Origin: Bin87 sp963665395
Lineage (GTDB): Bacteria > Chloroflexota > Dehalococcoidia > Lucifugimonadales > UBA3495
NCBI GenBank assembly: GCA_963665395.2
Contig: OY762251.1
Span: 2,604,001 to 2,668,000 of the forward strand
Direction: 5' to 3'
Length of the DNA: 64,000 nt
A model generated the notes under the pieces. That model ran no database searches, was not told the origin of the DNA, and saw only the letters and a list, made by a program, of their open reading frames with translations. Positions 25,911 through 34,858 of the stretch are shown here, in pieces (the first letter of the stretch is position 1; every line of letters begins with the position of its first letter). Position numbers and translations under genes: made by a program.

Positions 25911-27878
25911 ATGACTCAAAGTAACGGGACGCAAAACACCGGCGCTTTTGAAGCCCTGTTGCAGGAAGACCGCACCTATCCGCCCCCGCCCGAGTTCGCC
26001 GCCCACGCCAACATCGCCGACCCCGCCGTGTACGAAGAGGCCGCCCGCGACCCCGAAACTTTCTGGGCCCGCTTCGCCGGCGAACTGGACTGGTTTGAGC
26101 CCTGGGATACCGTGCTGGACTGGTCCGACGCGCCCTTTGCCAAGTGGTTCATCGGCGGCAAGCTCAACGCCGCCTACAACTGCATCGACCGGCATCTCAA
26201 GGGGCCGCGCAAGAACAAGGCCGCCATCATCTGGGAGGGCGAGCCGGGCGACTGGCAGGTCTATACCTATCAGGACCTGTACCGGGAGGTCTGCAAGTTC
26301 GCCAACGGCCTGAAGAGCCTGGGCGTGGAGAAAGGCGACCGGGTCACCCTGTACATGCCCATGGTGCCGGAGCTGGCCATCGCCATGCTGGCCTGCGCCC
26401 GCATCGGCGCGCCCCACAGCATCGTCTTCGGCGGGTTCAGCGCCGAGTCCCTGCGCGACCGCATCGAGGACTCCCAGTCCAAGGTGATGATTACCGCCGA
26501 CGGCGGCTGGCGGCGCGGCGGCATTATCCAGCTCAAGCAGAACGCCGACGCCTCCATTGAGGGCGACACTCCCGTTGAGAAAGTCGTCGTCGTCAAGCGC
26601 ACCGCCCACGACGTGCCCATGGTGGAAGGCCGCGATGTCTGGTGGCACGACCTGGTTGCCGACCAGCCGCTCAACTGCGAGCCGGAGGTGATGGACAGCG
26701 AGGATATGTTGTTCATGCTGTACACCAGCGGCACCACCGGCAAGCCCAAGGGCATCGTCCATACCACCGGCGGCTACATGACCGGCACCTACGCCACCAG
26801 CAAGTGGATTTTCGACCTCAAGGAAGACGATATTTACTGGTGCACCGCCGACATCGGCTGGGTCACCGGCCACAGCTACATCATCTACGGCCCTCTGGCC
26901 AACGGCGCGACCACGGTGATGTACGAAGGCTCGCCGGACTATCCCGACCGGGATCGCTTCTGGGCCATCGTGGAGAAGTACGCCTGCACCATCTGCTACA
27001 CCGCGCCCACCGCCATCCGCACCTTCATGCGCTGGGGCGAGGAGTATCCCAACCGGCGCGATATGTCCTCACTGCGCCTGCTTGGCTCCGTGGGCGAACC
27101 CATCAACCCCGAGGCGTGGGTCTGGTACTGGCAGCACATCGGCGGCGGACGCTGCCCGGTGGTGGATACCTGGTGGCAGACCGAGACGGGAGCGGTGATG
27201 ATCTCCGCCCTGCCCGGCATCACGACGCTCAAACCGGGTTCGGCGACGCAGCCCTTCCCCGGCATCGACGCGGCCATCCTGGACGAGCAGGGCAACGAGA
27301 TCGGCCCCGGCGGTGGCGGCTACCTGGTCATCCGCAAGCCGTGGCCCAGTATGCTGCGCGGCATCTACGGCGACCCGGAGCGGTTCGTGCAGCAGTACTG
27401 GTCCAACTACGAAGGCATTTACTTCACCAGCGACGGCGCCAAGCTGGACGAAGAGTCCTACTTCTGGCTGCTGGGCCGGGTGGACGACGTAATCAACGTA
27501 TCGGCCCACCGCATCAGCACCATGGAAGTGGAGTCGGCGCTGGTGGACAACCTGAAGGTCGCCGAGGCGGCCTGTATCGGGCGCAGCCACGACGTGAAAG
27601 GCCAGGCCATCGTGGCCTTCGTAACCCTGAAAGACCAGGTGGCCGGCTCCGACGACGTAATCACGGAGCTGAAACAGCACGTCGCCGGCAAAATCGGCCC
27701 CATGGCCCGGCCCGACGACATCTACTTCGCCGCCGAGCTGCCCAAGACCCGCAGCGGCAAAATCATGCGCCGCCTGCTGCGCGACGTTGCGGAGGGTAGG
27801 GCGTTGGGCGACACGACGACGCTGGCCGACCCGGCAGTGGTGGAGATGCTGAAGGAGCAGTACGGAGACGAGGAGTAG
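25911..27878 (+). CDS. acs: Acetyl-CoA synthetase (AMP-forming)
   Basis: 655 residues from ATG 25911, with CGGAGG about nine bases upstream; full length for Acs. AMP-binding motif YTSGTTGKPKGIVHTTGGYM (about 274-293), WWQTETG (about 420), and the C-terminal PKTRSGKIMRRLLR (about 617-630) with the regulatory/catalytic Lys that can be acetylated. Converts acetate, ATP and CoA to acetyl-CoA. The N-terminal extension before the family start is short. A hairpin follows the stop. Confidence 0.93.
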   Translation: MTQSNGTQNTGAFEALLQEDRTYPPPPEFAAHANIADPAVYEEAARDPETFWARFAGELDWFEPWDTVLDWSDAPFAKWFIGGKLNAAYNCIDRHLKGPRKNKAAIIWEGEPGDWQVYTYQDLYREVCKFANGLKSLGVEKGDRVTLYMPMVPELAIAMLACARIGAPHSIVFGGFSAESLRDRIEDSQSKVMITADGGWRRGGIIQLKQNADASIEGDTPVEKVVVVKRTAHDVPMVEGRDVWWHDLVADQPLNCEPEVMDSEDMLFMLYTSGTTGKPKGIVHTTGGYMTGTYATSKWIFDLKEDDIYWCTADIGWVTGHSYIIYGPLANGATTVMYEGSPDYPDRDRFWAIVEKYACTICYTAPTAIRTFMRWGEEYPNRRDMSSLRLLGSVGEPINPEAWVWYWQHIGGGRCPVVDTWWQTETGAVMISALPGITTLKPGSATQPFPGIDAAILDEQGNEIGPGGGGYLVIRKPWPSMLRGIYGDPERFVQQYWSNYEGIYFTSDGAKLDEESYFWLLGRVDDVINVSAHRISTMEVESALVDNLKVAEAACIGRSHDVKGQAIVAFVTLKDQVAGSDDVITELKQHVAGKIGPMARPDDIYFAAELPKTRSGKIMRRLLRDVAEGRALGDTTTLADPAVVEMLKEQYGDEE

Positions 27879-27923
27879 GACTGAACAGACCTGCTGATTG
27901 CAGGCTGTAACAGATCTCGAGAG

Positions 27924-27955
27924 CACAAGGGGCAGGCATTATCCCTGCCCTTGTG
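27924..27955 (+). terminator. Hairpin terminator after acs
   Basis: CACAAGGGGCAGG pairs with CCTGCCCTTGTG around a CATTATC loop, with one bulged G. It is followed only by TTCCG, so the T-tract is weak. Placed 46 bases after the acs stop. Confidence 0.55.
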
Positions 27956-27977
27956 TTCCGCAATGGGAGAAAGCGTC

Positions 27978-29702
27978 ATGCAAGCTGCTAATACAACCAT
28001 TGGCTCCCTACTGAACGGCAACAAGCAATTTATAATCCCGGTCTTTCAGCGCGATTACACTTGGTCTCGGCGCAACTGGCGCCAGCTGTGGGATGACATA
28101 CTTCGCGCCGGCTCCGACAGCGCCGGACGAGGACATTTTGTTGGTTCAATCGTCCATGTCCCGGACATTGCCTTTGCCGCGAGCCCCAGCTATTTGGTCA
28201 TTGACGGGCAACAGCGGCTTACCACGCTGACCATCCTGTTCACTGCCTTCCGGGACCACATCACGGATAATCCTCCGCCCAATGATAATGGCGTTCCTAC
28301 CCCGGAACAGGTGGACCTGCTTTGCGTCAGAAACACGGCGGTACAGGGTGACCTCAGGTATAAGCTCGCGCTCAGGCACTCAGACAGGGATACCTTGTGG
28401 GCCATAGCGGATGGAAAGCCCCTGGACAACCTGATAGGCAACAAGTCTGACTTGATAGAGAACGCCTATAAATACTTCCGAGAGATGCTGAACTCAACTG
28501 ACGTTGACTTGGCTTCAATCTATCAGGGAGCGGCCGGGTTAAGGATCGTGGAAATTTCACTCGACCCGGACCTCGACGAACCCCAAGCTGTCTTTGAAAG
28601 CATGAACTCAACAGGCGTATCGCTGGCGCCAAGCGACCTGGTACGCAATTACCTGCTGATGGGGCTGCCCGAATCCGAGCAAACACGCCTCTATGAAGGG
28701 TACTGGCTTAACATCGAGACAATGTACCGAGGCAGTGACGGCAAAACGGACACCGGCGCATTGGACCAATTTCTCAGCGACTACATCCCTCTGAAACTGC
28801 AAGCTAATCGACGACCTCAAGTCAACCAAGTCTATAATGAATTCAAAGCATTCAAAAACCGGCAGGATCCCGAGATTACAGTTGAAACATTGCTGGATGA
28901 TATGCGGCGATTTGCCGGCTATTACGCTGCCTTTACCGGGCGCAAGCCAATGCCGACTGCCCGTCTTTCGGCTACAGTGCGCAACGTGCGAAGTCGCGGA
29001 ATATCATCGGCGCTGCTGGTGATGCGACTTTACGAGCTCTATGAGAATGGAGCATTGACTGAGACGAACTTTGTCCGGTCTCTCAAGTACATCGAGTGCT
29101 ACCTCTTTCGCCGGGCGATCCTGGGCTTTGGGACTTACGCCAGCAGCTACTGGTCAATTTTCACGCGCATTGCCCATGCGCTGACGGGTGAGGATTCCCC
29201 TTGGAGTATGATACAGGGCCGGCTGGCATCCCAGGGACAGTATTATTGGCCGTGGCGATTTCCCAACGATGACGAGTTTCGTCAAGCGTTGCAGGAATAC
29301 GAACTCTATTGGAATCGTGGGCCCTGTAAAGAATTACTTGACCGTTTGGAGAACGAAGGGCAGCGGGAACCCAGCCCTGTCAGCGAATACACCATCGAGC
29401 ACATCATGCCGCAGGGTCTAACGGACGAATGGCGATGTATGCTCGGTGAAAATGCAGACTCAGTACATGGGCAGTGGTTACCCCGTTTGGGCAACCTGAC
29501 CCTCACCGCCCATAATCCGGAGATGTCCAACCATCCTTTTGAACAGAAGAAAACCCGCAAAGGTGGATTCAACGGAAGTGCGGTGCGCTTGAATCAATAC
29601 GTCCGCAAACAGTCGGAGTGGACAGCTGAGCAGATGGAAGAGCGCGGGAGGATCCTCGCGGAGCGAGCGTTAGAGATTTGGCCATACCCGCAAATAAGCT
29701 AG
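27978..29702 (+). CDS. GmrSD-like DUF262/DUF1524 protein
   Basis: 574 residues from ATG 27978 (GGGAGA about seven bases upstream). DUF262 N-terminus: FIIPVFQRDYTWS (about 20-32) and VIDGQQRLTTL (about 75-85), the DGQQR nucleotide-handling motif. DUF1524 C-terminus: YTIEHIMPQ (about 472-480) and LPRLGNLTLTAHN, an HNH/His-Me-like nuclease signature. GmrSD-type enzymes cut modified phage DNA using NTP. A single-polypeptide version like this is widespread as a type IV-like defence enzyme. It has no obvious partner nearby. Confidence 0.85.
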   Translation: MQAANTTIGSLLNGNKQFIIPVFQRDYTWSRRNWRQLWDDILRAGSDSAGRGHFVGSIVHVPDIAFAASPSYLVIDGQQRLTTLTILFTAFRDHITDNPPPNDNGVPTPEQVDLLCVRNTAVQGDLRYKLALRHSDRDTLWAIADGKPLDNLIGNKSDLIENAYKYFREMLNSTDVDLASIYQGAAGLRIVEISLDPDLDEPQAVFESMNSTGVSLAPSDLVRNYLLMGLPESEQTRLYEGYWLNIETMYRGSDGKTDTGALDQFLSDYIPLKLQANRRPQVNQVYNEFKAFKNRQDPEITVETLLDDMRRFAGYYAAFTGRKPMPTARLSATVRNVRSRGISSALLVMRLYELYENGALTETNFVRSLKYIECYLFRRAILGFGTYASSYWSIFTRIAHALTGEDSPWSMIQGRLASQGQYYWPWRFPNDDEFRQALQEYELYWNRGPCKELLDRLENEGQREPSPVSEYTIEHIMPQGLTDEWRCMLGENADSVHGQWLPRLGNLTLTAHNPEMSNHPFEQKKTRKGGFNGSAVRLNQYVRKQSEWTAEQMEERGRILAERALEIWPYPQIS

Positions 29703-29818
29703 CCCCGGCCATCCCCGAATCCGCCCGGTGGGGTTTCTTTACGTCGTTCCGAAGGCACTACTTCTTCTGACCGCAAGGCGCGAGCCGGCGAACCCGATGA
29801 TTGCGCCCACCGATGCTT
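29703..29818. other. Short non-coding stretch after the DUF262 gene
   Basis: The CCCC near 29713 can pair with GGGG near 29732, followed by TTTCTTT, a weak candidate terminator for the defence gene. Nothing else seen. Confidence 0.35.
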
Positions 29819-29971
29819 TTACCATCCGTCGGCGATGTTGAGCAGGATCTCCCTTGCCGGGGTCATGTCATCCGCCGGAACCGGCGCCATCCACACCAGC
29901 ACGCCTCCGCCCAGAACCACCAGACCAAACAGGACAATAAGGACGCCAGCAGTGGCCAATACACCGTTCAC
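29819..29971 (-). CDS. 50-residue membrane micro-protein
   Basis: Starts GTG 29971 and reads MNGVLATAGVLIVLFGLVVL, then GGGVLVWMAPVPADDMTP and a tail ending NIADGW. One transmembrane helix covers about 4-30. Its GTG overlaps the stop of the upstream micro-gene in GTGA, so the two are translationally coupled. Both are single-pass proteins with glycine-rich helices. Function unknown. Confidence 0.6.
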   Translation of the reverse strand: MNGVLATAGVLIVLFGLVVLGGGVLVWMAPVPADDMTPAREILLNIADGW

Positions 29972-30132
29972 GATGGCTCTACCTCAGCATGGCCGTCAGT
30001 AACAGGCCCGGACTGCGATTTCCTCCTACCGCTTGTCCAAATCGAGTAAAACAGCAGTCCCATCCCGCCCAACACCATGATGAGCCCAATCACCATCATG
30101 GTCATTCCAAGGATTGGCTCAAACAGTTCCAT
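29968..30132 (-). CDS. 54-residue membrane micro-protein
   Basis: From ATG 30132: MELFEPILGMTMMVIGLIMV then LGGMGLLFYSIW and a short basic-acidic tail (SGRRKSQSGPVTDGHAEVEPS). One helix at about 8-33. The frame is open upstream but only this part resembles a protein. Coupled to the 50-residue partner through GTGA. Possibly a two-subunit membrane device; no family recognised. Confidence 0.6.
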   Translation of the reverse strand: MELFEPILGMTMMVIGLIMVLGGMGLLFYSIWTSGRRKSQSGPVTDGHAEVEPS

Positions 30133-30241
30133 GTCCGTTACCCCCGTTGACCAACCGTATGCGCTGATTCTATCACGAACCTGCCACCATCGGTGCTGTC
30201 CCAAAGTCCTCGCATCCTTATTCGCTTTGCCCCGCCGTTGC

Positions 30242-30802
30242 CTAATGTCGAGCGAAAATCTCCGCAACCTGGCAGGCGAATCCGGGCAGTACTGGCTCGC
30301 AGGTCAGCGTGTCGTCGATGCCGAAACGACGCGCCGTGCCGTCGTCGGAATGGGCCACTATCTCCTCCGTGGCAATGTACGCCACCAGAGCCAGCCGTAC
30401 GCCGGCGGCCAGCCACATCTGCGCCCGGGCTTCCGCCGCCGCCGTCGAGTATCCGGGTGAAATCACTTCCACCACCAGGTCGGGAACAACGCCGAAAATG
30501 TAACCGCGCGTGGGGAATGGCGTGGGGATTCGCTCCAGTGAAATAACCGCGCAGTCCGGGGCGATAACCGTGTCCGGATCGCGTTCAGAGTAGATGCCGA
30601 CTTCGGACGTTACGACGAAACCCGTGCTATGCTCGTCAACAAAATTCCCAAAGCCTTGTCCAATGCGTCTGACAACGAGTCCGTGCATGAACCCTGGTGG
30701 CGGCATTTCGATCAATTCTCCCCGTACCAGTTCGTATTTTTTGCCGTCGTCGGGCATCGCGAGCAGGTCATCGGCGGTCAGCAATTTCCTGGCGGTAGTC
30801 AT
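30242..30802 (-). CDS. Uma2 family protein
   Basis: 186 residues from ATG 30802 (GGAGG seven bases upstream). Reads MTTARKLLTADDLLAMPDDG and KKYELVRGELIEMPPPGFMHG, a Uma2 start without the N-terminal extension of the triplet at 23.6-25.8 kb. Active-site strands PDCAVISLERI and DLVVEVISPGYS, then AGVRLALVAYIATEEIVA. Close relative of the gene at 32100-32657, so the two likely duplicated around the HEPN-TPR gene. Confidence 0.85.
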   Translation of the reverse strand: MTTARKLLTADDLLAMPDDGKKYELVRGELIEMPPPGFMHGLVVRRIGQGFGNFVDEHSTGFVVTSEVGIYSERDPDTVIAPDCAVISLERIPTPFPTRGYIFGVVPDLVVEVISPGYSTAAAEARAQMWLAAGVRLALVAYIATEEIVAHSDDGTARRFGIDDTLTCEPVLPGFACQVAEIFARH

Positions 30803-31046
30803 TGGAGGGCCTCCGGCGGGACGGTCAGGCGAAGGTGACTCAGTAGTCTCGCTCGCTGAGCGTAGTATAAACCAATCGAAAGTTGGCGACGGCGGAAAGT
30901 TGGCGGGCTGCCGCCATCCGGTTCTCAAATCGCCAAAACTGCGCGGCCTGTCTGCATAGAGGGCAGGCCGCATTGTGCTATGTTGCCGTCGCCGATTTTA
31001 AGCTCGTCGCCGGCCACGGGCCGGCGACATCCCTGCGGAACTTTTT

Positions 31047-32042
31047 ATGACTACCACCGTGTCCCATAACAATCACAGCCTGGTCGGAAACGCCCTGAAC
31101 CTGCTGGCCGACGGCCTTGGCCCCTACGTTGCCGGCAAGATGGAAGATGCGGTAGCCGCCGGCCACTTTGACCCTGCCGATACCGATGCCCTGGGCGAAA
31201 TCGCCGGCGACGTTGCCGTGACGCTGCGCGTGATGGCAATCGCCTGGAACGACGTTTTCCGCGATTGCCTCGGGCCCGTTGAGCGGAGCCTGGTTTCCGA
31301 AATCCGCGAAACCCGCAACCGCTGGGCGCACCAGGAATCTTTTGACGACGACGACCTGGACCGCGCTCTGGACTCCGTGGGGCGGCTGCTGGCCGCCGTC
31401 GGCGCCGTCAATGAGTCGGATCGAGTGAACCGGGCGAAGCACCGGCTGCGCATCCGGCGTTACGGCGTGCCCACGCCGAAGGCGCCCGACCCGGCGCCGG
31501 CCGATGTCTCGCCGGAACCTGAACCGGAGCCGGCCCCCGCGCCCGAACCAAAGCCGCAGCCGACCACGCCGGAACCAACACTACAACCGCCTACCGCCCC
31601 TCCTGACGCCAACCGGGCTGCGAATGACGCCGAGGAACATATCAGCCGCGGCATCGCCTATCGCCGCGAGGAAAAATTTGAACCCGCCATGGCGGAATTT
31701 GAACAGGCCGTCAACATCGATCCCGATAACGCCGACGCCTGGTATCATCACGGCCTGGCCTGGGGCTTGATGGGCGAACACGGTCGGGCCGTCGCCGATT
31801 TCACCCGCGCCATCGCGCTGGCCCCGGAGTATGCCGACGCCTACAACTGCCGCGGCTACGCCCTGCTCTGCATGGGTGAATACCGCTTGGCGTTGCGCGA
31901 CCTGGAGCAGGCCAGCCGGCTGAATCCCGACGATGAGCTAACCCAGCGCAACCTGCGCCAGGCTCGCCTCCACTGTACGGAAACGCCGGGAAACGGCCCT
32001 CCGGACGGCGGCGGGCCTTACTGGGGAGACGGCCCGCCTTGA
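31047..32042 (+). CDS. Swt1-like HEPN domain protein with TPR repeats
   Basis: 331 residues. N-terminal HEPN_Swt1-like domain (about 1-130) with ALNLLADGLGPYV and SEIRETRNRWAHQ, whose RNxxxH-like motif RNRWAH is the HEPN active-site pattern. A Pro/Glu/Ala-rich linker (about 145-195) follows, then three TPR units (about 200-300) such as AWYHHGLAWGLMGEHGRAVADF. The HEPN may cleave RNA, with the TPRs for partner binding. Flanked by two Uma2 genes on the opposite strand. Confidence 0.7.
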   Translation: MTTTVSHNNHSLVGNALNLLADGLGPYVAGKMEDAVAAGHFDPADTDALGEIAGDVAVTLRVMAIAWNDVFRDCLGPVERSLVSEIRETRNRWAHQESFDDDDLDRALDSVGRLLAAVGAVNESDRVNRAKHRLRIRRYGVPTPKAPDPAPADVSPEPEPEPAPAPEPKPQPTTPEPTLQPPTAPPDANRAANDAEEHISRGIAYRREEKFEPAMAEFEQAVNIDPDNADAWYHHGLAWGLMGEHGRAVADFTRAIALAPEYADAYNCRGYALLCMGEYRLALRDLEQASRLNPDDELTQRNLRQARLHCTETPGNGPPDGGGPYWGDGPP

Positions 32043-32099
32043 CGACATTCTGCCGCCGTCGGCTGCCCTTATCGCCTGTTTTGGCTGCCCGAGGCGCGA

Positions 32100-32657
32100 C
32101 TACAGCGGGGCAAAAACCTCTGCAACCGGGCAGGCAAATCCCGGCAAGACTGGATCGCACGTCAGCGTGTCCCCCACGCCGAACCGCCGAACCGTACCGT
32201 CATCGCTATAGGCAACTATCTCCTGCGCATCGATATATGCCACCACCACCAGCCGCGCGCCGGCCGCCAGCCACATCCGAGCCCGCGTTTCAGCCGCCGA
32301 TACGGAGTAGCCGGGTGAAATCACTTCCACCACCAGGTCGGGGATGAGCCCGCGGGCGTAGCCGCTGCTCGGCAGCGGCTCACGCAGTCGGTCACGGGAG
32401 ATAAATACATAATCGGGGGCGCGAACCGTGTCGGGGTCTTGCTCAACGTAGATTCCCACGTCGCCAGAGGTAATGCCCAACCCAAGACGCTCCGCGAAAT
32501 CACCGATGCGCCGGCCAATGCGGTCGGTGACAATGCCGTGCATAATTCCGGGAGGGGGCATTTCAATCAACTCTCCCCGCACCAGTTCGTACTTTTTACC
32601 GTCCTCCGGCATTGCCAGCAGGTCGTCGGCGGTCAGCAATTTCCTGGCGGTAGTCAT
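32100..32657 (-). CDS. Uma2 family protein
   Basis: 185 residues starting MTTARKLLTADDLLAMPEDG. Shares its first 35 residues with the 30242-30802 protein almost unchanged and has the same APDYVFISRDR and DLVVEVISPGYS strands. Ends VLPGFACPVAEVFAPL. Role unknown as for other Uma2 proteins. Confidence 0.85.
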   Translation of the reverse strand: MTTARKLLTADDLLAMPEDGKKYELVRGELIEMPPPGIMHGIVTDRIGRRIGDFAERLGLGITSGDVGIYVEQDPDTVRAPDYVFISRDRLREPLPSSGYARGLIPDLVVEVISPGYSVSAAETRARMWLAAGARLVVVAYIDAQEIVAYSDDGTVRRFGVGDTLTCDPVLPGFACPVAEVFAPL

Positions 32658-32778
32658 TCAGGACCTCCAACATCCAGTAAGGCAATACGGACTGGTTAGT
32701 CTCGGACGCTGAACGCAGTATAGCGCACGCAAGTCATTCGCCACCGCCGGTACGGTATCTGGTGGCGAATCTCAACCA

Positions 32779-33603
32779 TCACCCCCCGCTCTCCCCCAGG
32801 AAAAGCCGCATCCGTTCTACGCACCATTGGGGGTAGATGACGTTCACGCCGTGTCCCAAACCCGGCCATACATCGAGGCGACTGTTCGGGATCTCTGAAG
32901 CCATGAACTCTTGTTGCTCCATGCTGGTGGTCAGGGATTCGTCGCCGGTGAGCAGCAGCGTGGGCACGGTGATGTCCTTCAGGTGCGGCCCGAAGTCGAG
33001 ACTGTCCAGATAGCTGTGCAGGGCCTGGCCGATTTCGGCGGGAGTTTTATCCATCTCGGCGATGTACCAGTCCTTCAGCCCCTCATCGGCGTGGCGCATA
33101 TCCAGGCGGAAGTTGATGGTTGCTGCCGACCACGCGCCGATGCCGCCCTGCTCCATGGTAGCCAGCCAGTCCGCCGGAGGCGGACCGGACGTCGCGCTCT
33201 CCCGTCGGGTCAACCGGCACGGCGAGTTGCACAGCACCAGCGCCCGGCACCGCTCCGGGTAGTCGTGGGCGAACTGCATTCCCATGATGCCGCCGAAGGA
33301 CTCGCCCACGTACACCACCCGCTCCACGCCGGCGTCGTCCAGGATGGCCAGCAGGTCGGCCATCAGGGTATCCAGCGTGGGCTCGTACCGCGCCGGGTCG
33401 ATGGTGGACTGACCCATCCCGCGCATATCGGGTCGGATGACCCGGTACTCCCGGCTCAGCAGGGGCGGCCAGTTGTACCAGAACTTGCCGTTGCGCGAAA
33501 AGCCGTGCTGGAGCGCTATGGCGTCGGGTGAGCGTCGCCATGGGTCGGTGAAGTCGTCCAGATAGTAGTGCAGTTGAGCGTCGCCGCGCTGGATGGTGGG
33601 CAT
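32779..33603 (-). CDS. Alpha/beta hydrolase
   Basis: 274 residues from the second of two adjacent ATGs (33603), better spaced from AGGAG. Nucleophile elbow GESFGG (Ser about 99), oxyanion region LQHGFSRNGKFW (about 32-43) and the late His in GLGHGVNV (about 252); the acid is probably Asp in GDES. Typical esterase, lactonase or haloperoxidase-like hydrolase. An in-frame micro-hairpin (33170-33184) encodes the PPPAD stretch. Confidence 0.85.
   Translation of the reverse strand: MPTIQRGDAQLHYYLDDFTDPWRRSPDAIALQHGFSRNGKFWYNWPPLLSREYRVIRPDMRGMGQSTIDPARYEPTLDTLMADLLAILDDAGVERVVYVGESFGGIMGMQFAHDYPERCRALVLCNSPCRLTRRESATSGPPPADWLATMEQGGIGAWSAATINFRLDMRHADEGLKDWYIAEMDKTPAEIGQALHSYLDSLDFGPHLKDITVPTLLLTGDESLTTSMEQQEFMASEIPNSRLDVWPGLGHGVNVIYPQWCVERMRLFLGESGG
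33170..33184. repeat. 15-bp micro-hairpin within the hydrolase gene
   Basis: TCCGCCGGAGGCGGA: same six-base arms as the units in the transposase remnants, loop GGA. It keeps the hydrolase frame (five codons). It could be chance in GC-rich DNA. Confidence 0.4.
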
Positions 33604-33695
33604 CATCAGTCTCCTGATTGCGGTTTTCGCCAATATGCCATACCCTTCCGGTAGGCGGCAATCGGCAGAAATAATCCAAAAGAGGAGCCGGAATT

Positions 33696-34844
33696 ATGAT
33701 CACCACGCCAGCGGCAACAACCGGACTGACTCTGACCGCCCTACCCCAATCCGAAATCCAGGAACGACTGGATCGGCTGCTGAGCGATTTGCAGGGCTTT
33801 GCCCAGCAGCAGGTTGGCTATCCCACCAACCAGACCTTCGACTGCTCGCCCCTGCTGCCCTTTCTTGACTTCTCAATCAACAACGTGGGCGACCCCTTCC
33901 ATCCCAGCAACTTCTGGAGCAACACCCACGCCTTCGAGCGTGAAGTCATCGCCCGTTTCGCCGGGCTGATGCGCATCGCGCCGGAAGACGCCTGGGGCTA
34001 CGTAACCTCCGGCGGCACCGAGGGCAATATGTACGGCCTCTACCTGGCCCGCGAGCTGTTTCCCAACGCCATGTTCTACTTCTCCGAGGAAACCCATTAC
34101 AGCGTCCTCAAAAACGTGCGGGTGCTCAACGCTCGCCACATTATGATCCGGCGGCAGGACAACGGGGAAATCGACTACGACGACCTTGAAGCGATGATCC
34201 GGGTCAACCGGGACGTGCCCGCCGTGATCATGGCCAACGTGGGCACTACCATGCGCGGCGCGATAGACAACATTCCCCGCATCCGCGACATCCTGCGCGA
34301 ACAGGCCGTAACCAGCCACTACATCCACGCCGACGCCGCCCTCAGCGGCATGATCCTGCCCTTCGTGGACGACCCCCAACCCTACGGCTTTGACGCCGGC
34401 ATCGACAGCGTGTCGGTGAGCGGCCACAAGATGATCGGCGCGCCCGTCCCCTGCGGCGTGGTGCTGACCAAACGCCCTTACGTGGAGCGGGTCGGCAGAG
34501 CCATTGAGTACGTCGGAGTGCAGGACACCACCCTGTCCGGCTCGCGGAGCGCCTTCGCTCCCCTGCTGCTGTGGTACGCCTTCGCCCGCTACGGCGACGC
34601 CGGCTTTCGCCGGCTGATAGCCGGCGCGCTGGACACCGCCGAGTACGCGGTGGGCCAGTTCAACGAGCGCGGCATCCCCGCCTGGCGGCATAAGAACTCG
34701 GTAACGGTGGTGTTTCCCCGTCCGGTGCCGGAGGTGTTCCGCCGGTGGCAGATGGCCCCCGAAGGCGAAGTCACCCACATCATCACCATGCCCCACGTAA
34801 CCCGCGAAATGATTGACGAACTGGTCGCTGACTGCGCCGGATAA
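33696..34844 (+). CDS. hdc: Histidine decarboxylase-like PLP enzyme
   Basis: 382 residues of group II PLP decarboxylases. Cofactor region TSGGTEGNMYGLYLARE (about 106-122), His in FSEETHYSVLKN (about 130-141), Asp in HADAALSGM (about 212-220) and the Schiff-base Lys in SVSGHKMIGAP (about 233-243). The length and the SGGTEGN and NVGTT motifs match bacterial PLP histidine decarboxylases that make histamine. Overlaps no neighbour; an ACT-domain protein follows by 14 bases. Other amino acids as substrate cannot be excluded. Confidence 0.82.
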   Translation: MITTPAATTGLTLTALPQSEIQERLDRLLSDLQGFAQQQVGYPTNQTFDCSPLLPFLDFSINNVGDPFHPSNFWSNTHAFEREVIARFAGLMRIAPEDAWGYVTSGGTEGNMYGLYLARELFPNAMFYFSEETHYSVLKNVRVLNARHIMIRRQDNGEIDYDDLEAMIRVNRDVPAVIMANVGTTMRGAIDNIPRIRDILREQAVTSHYIHADAALSGMILPFVDDPQPYGFDAGIDSVSVSGHKMIGAPVPCGVVLTKRPYVERVGRAIEYVGVQDTTLSGSRSAFAPLLLWYAFARYGDAGFRRLIAGALDTAEYAVGQFNERGIPAWRHKNSVTVVFPRPVPEVFRRWQMAPEGEVTHIITMPHVTREMIDELVADCAG

Positions 34845-34858
34845 GGAGCCTGTTTTCC

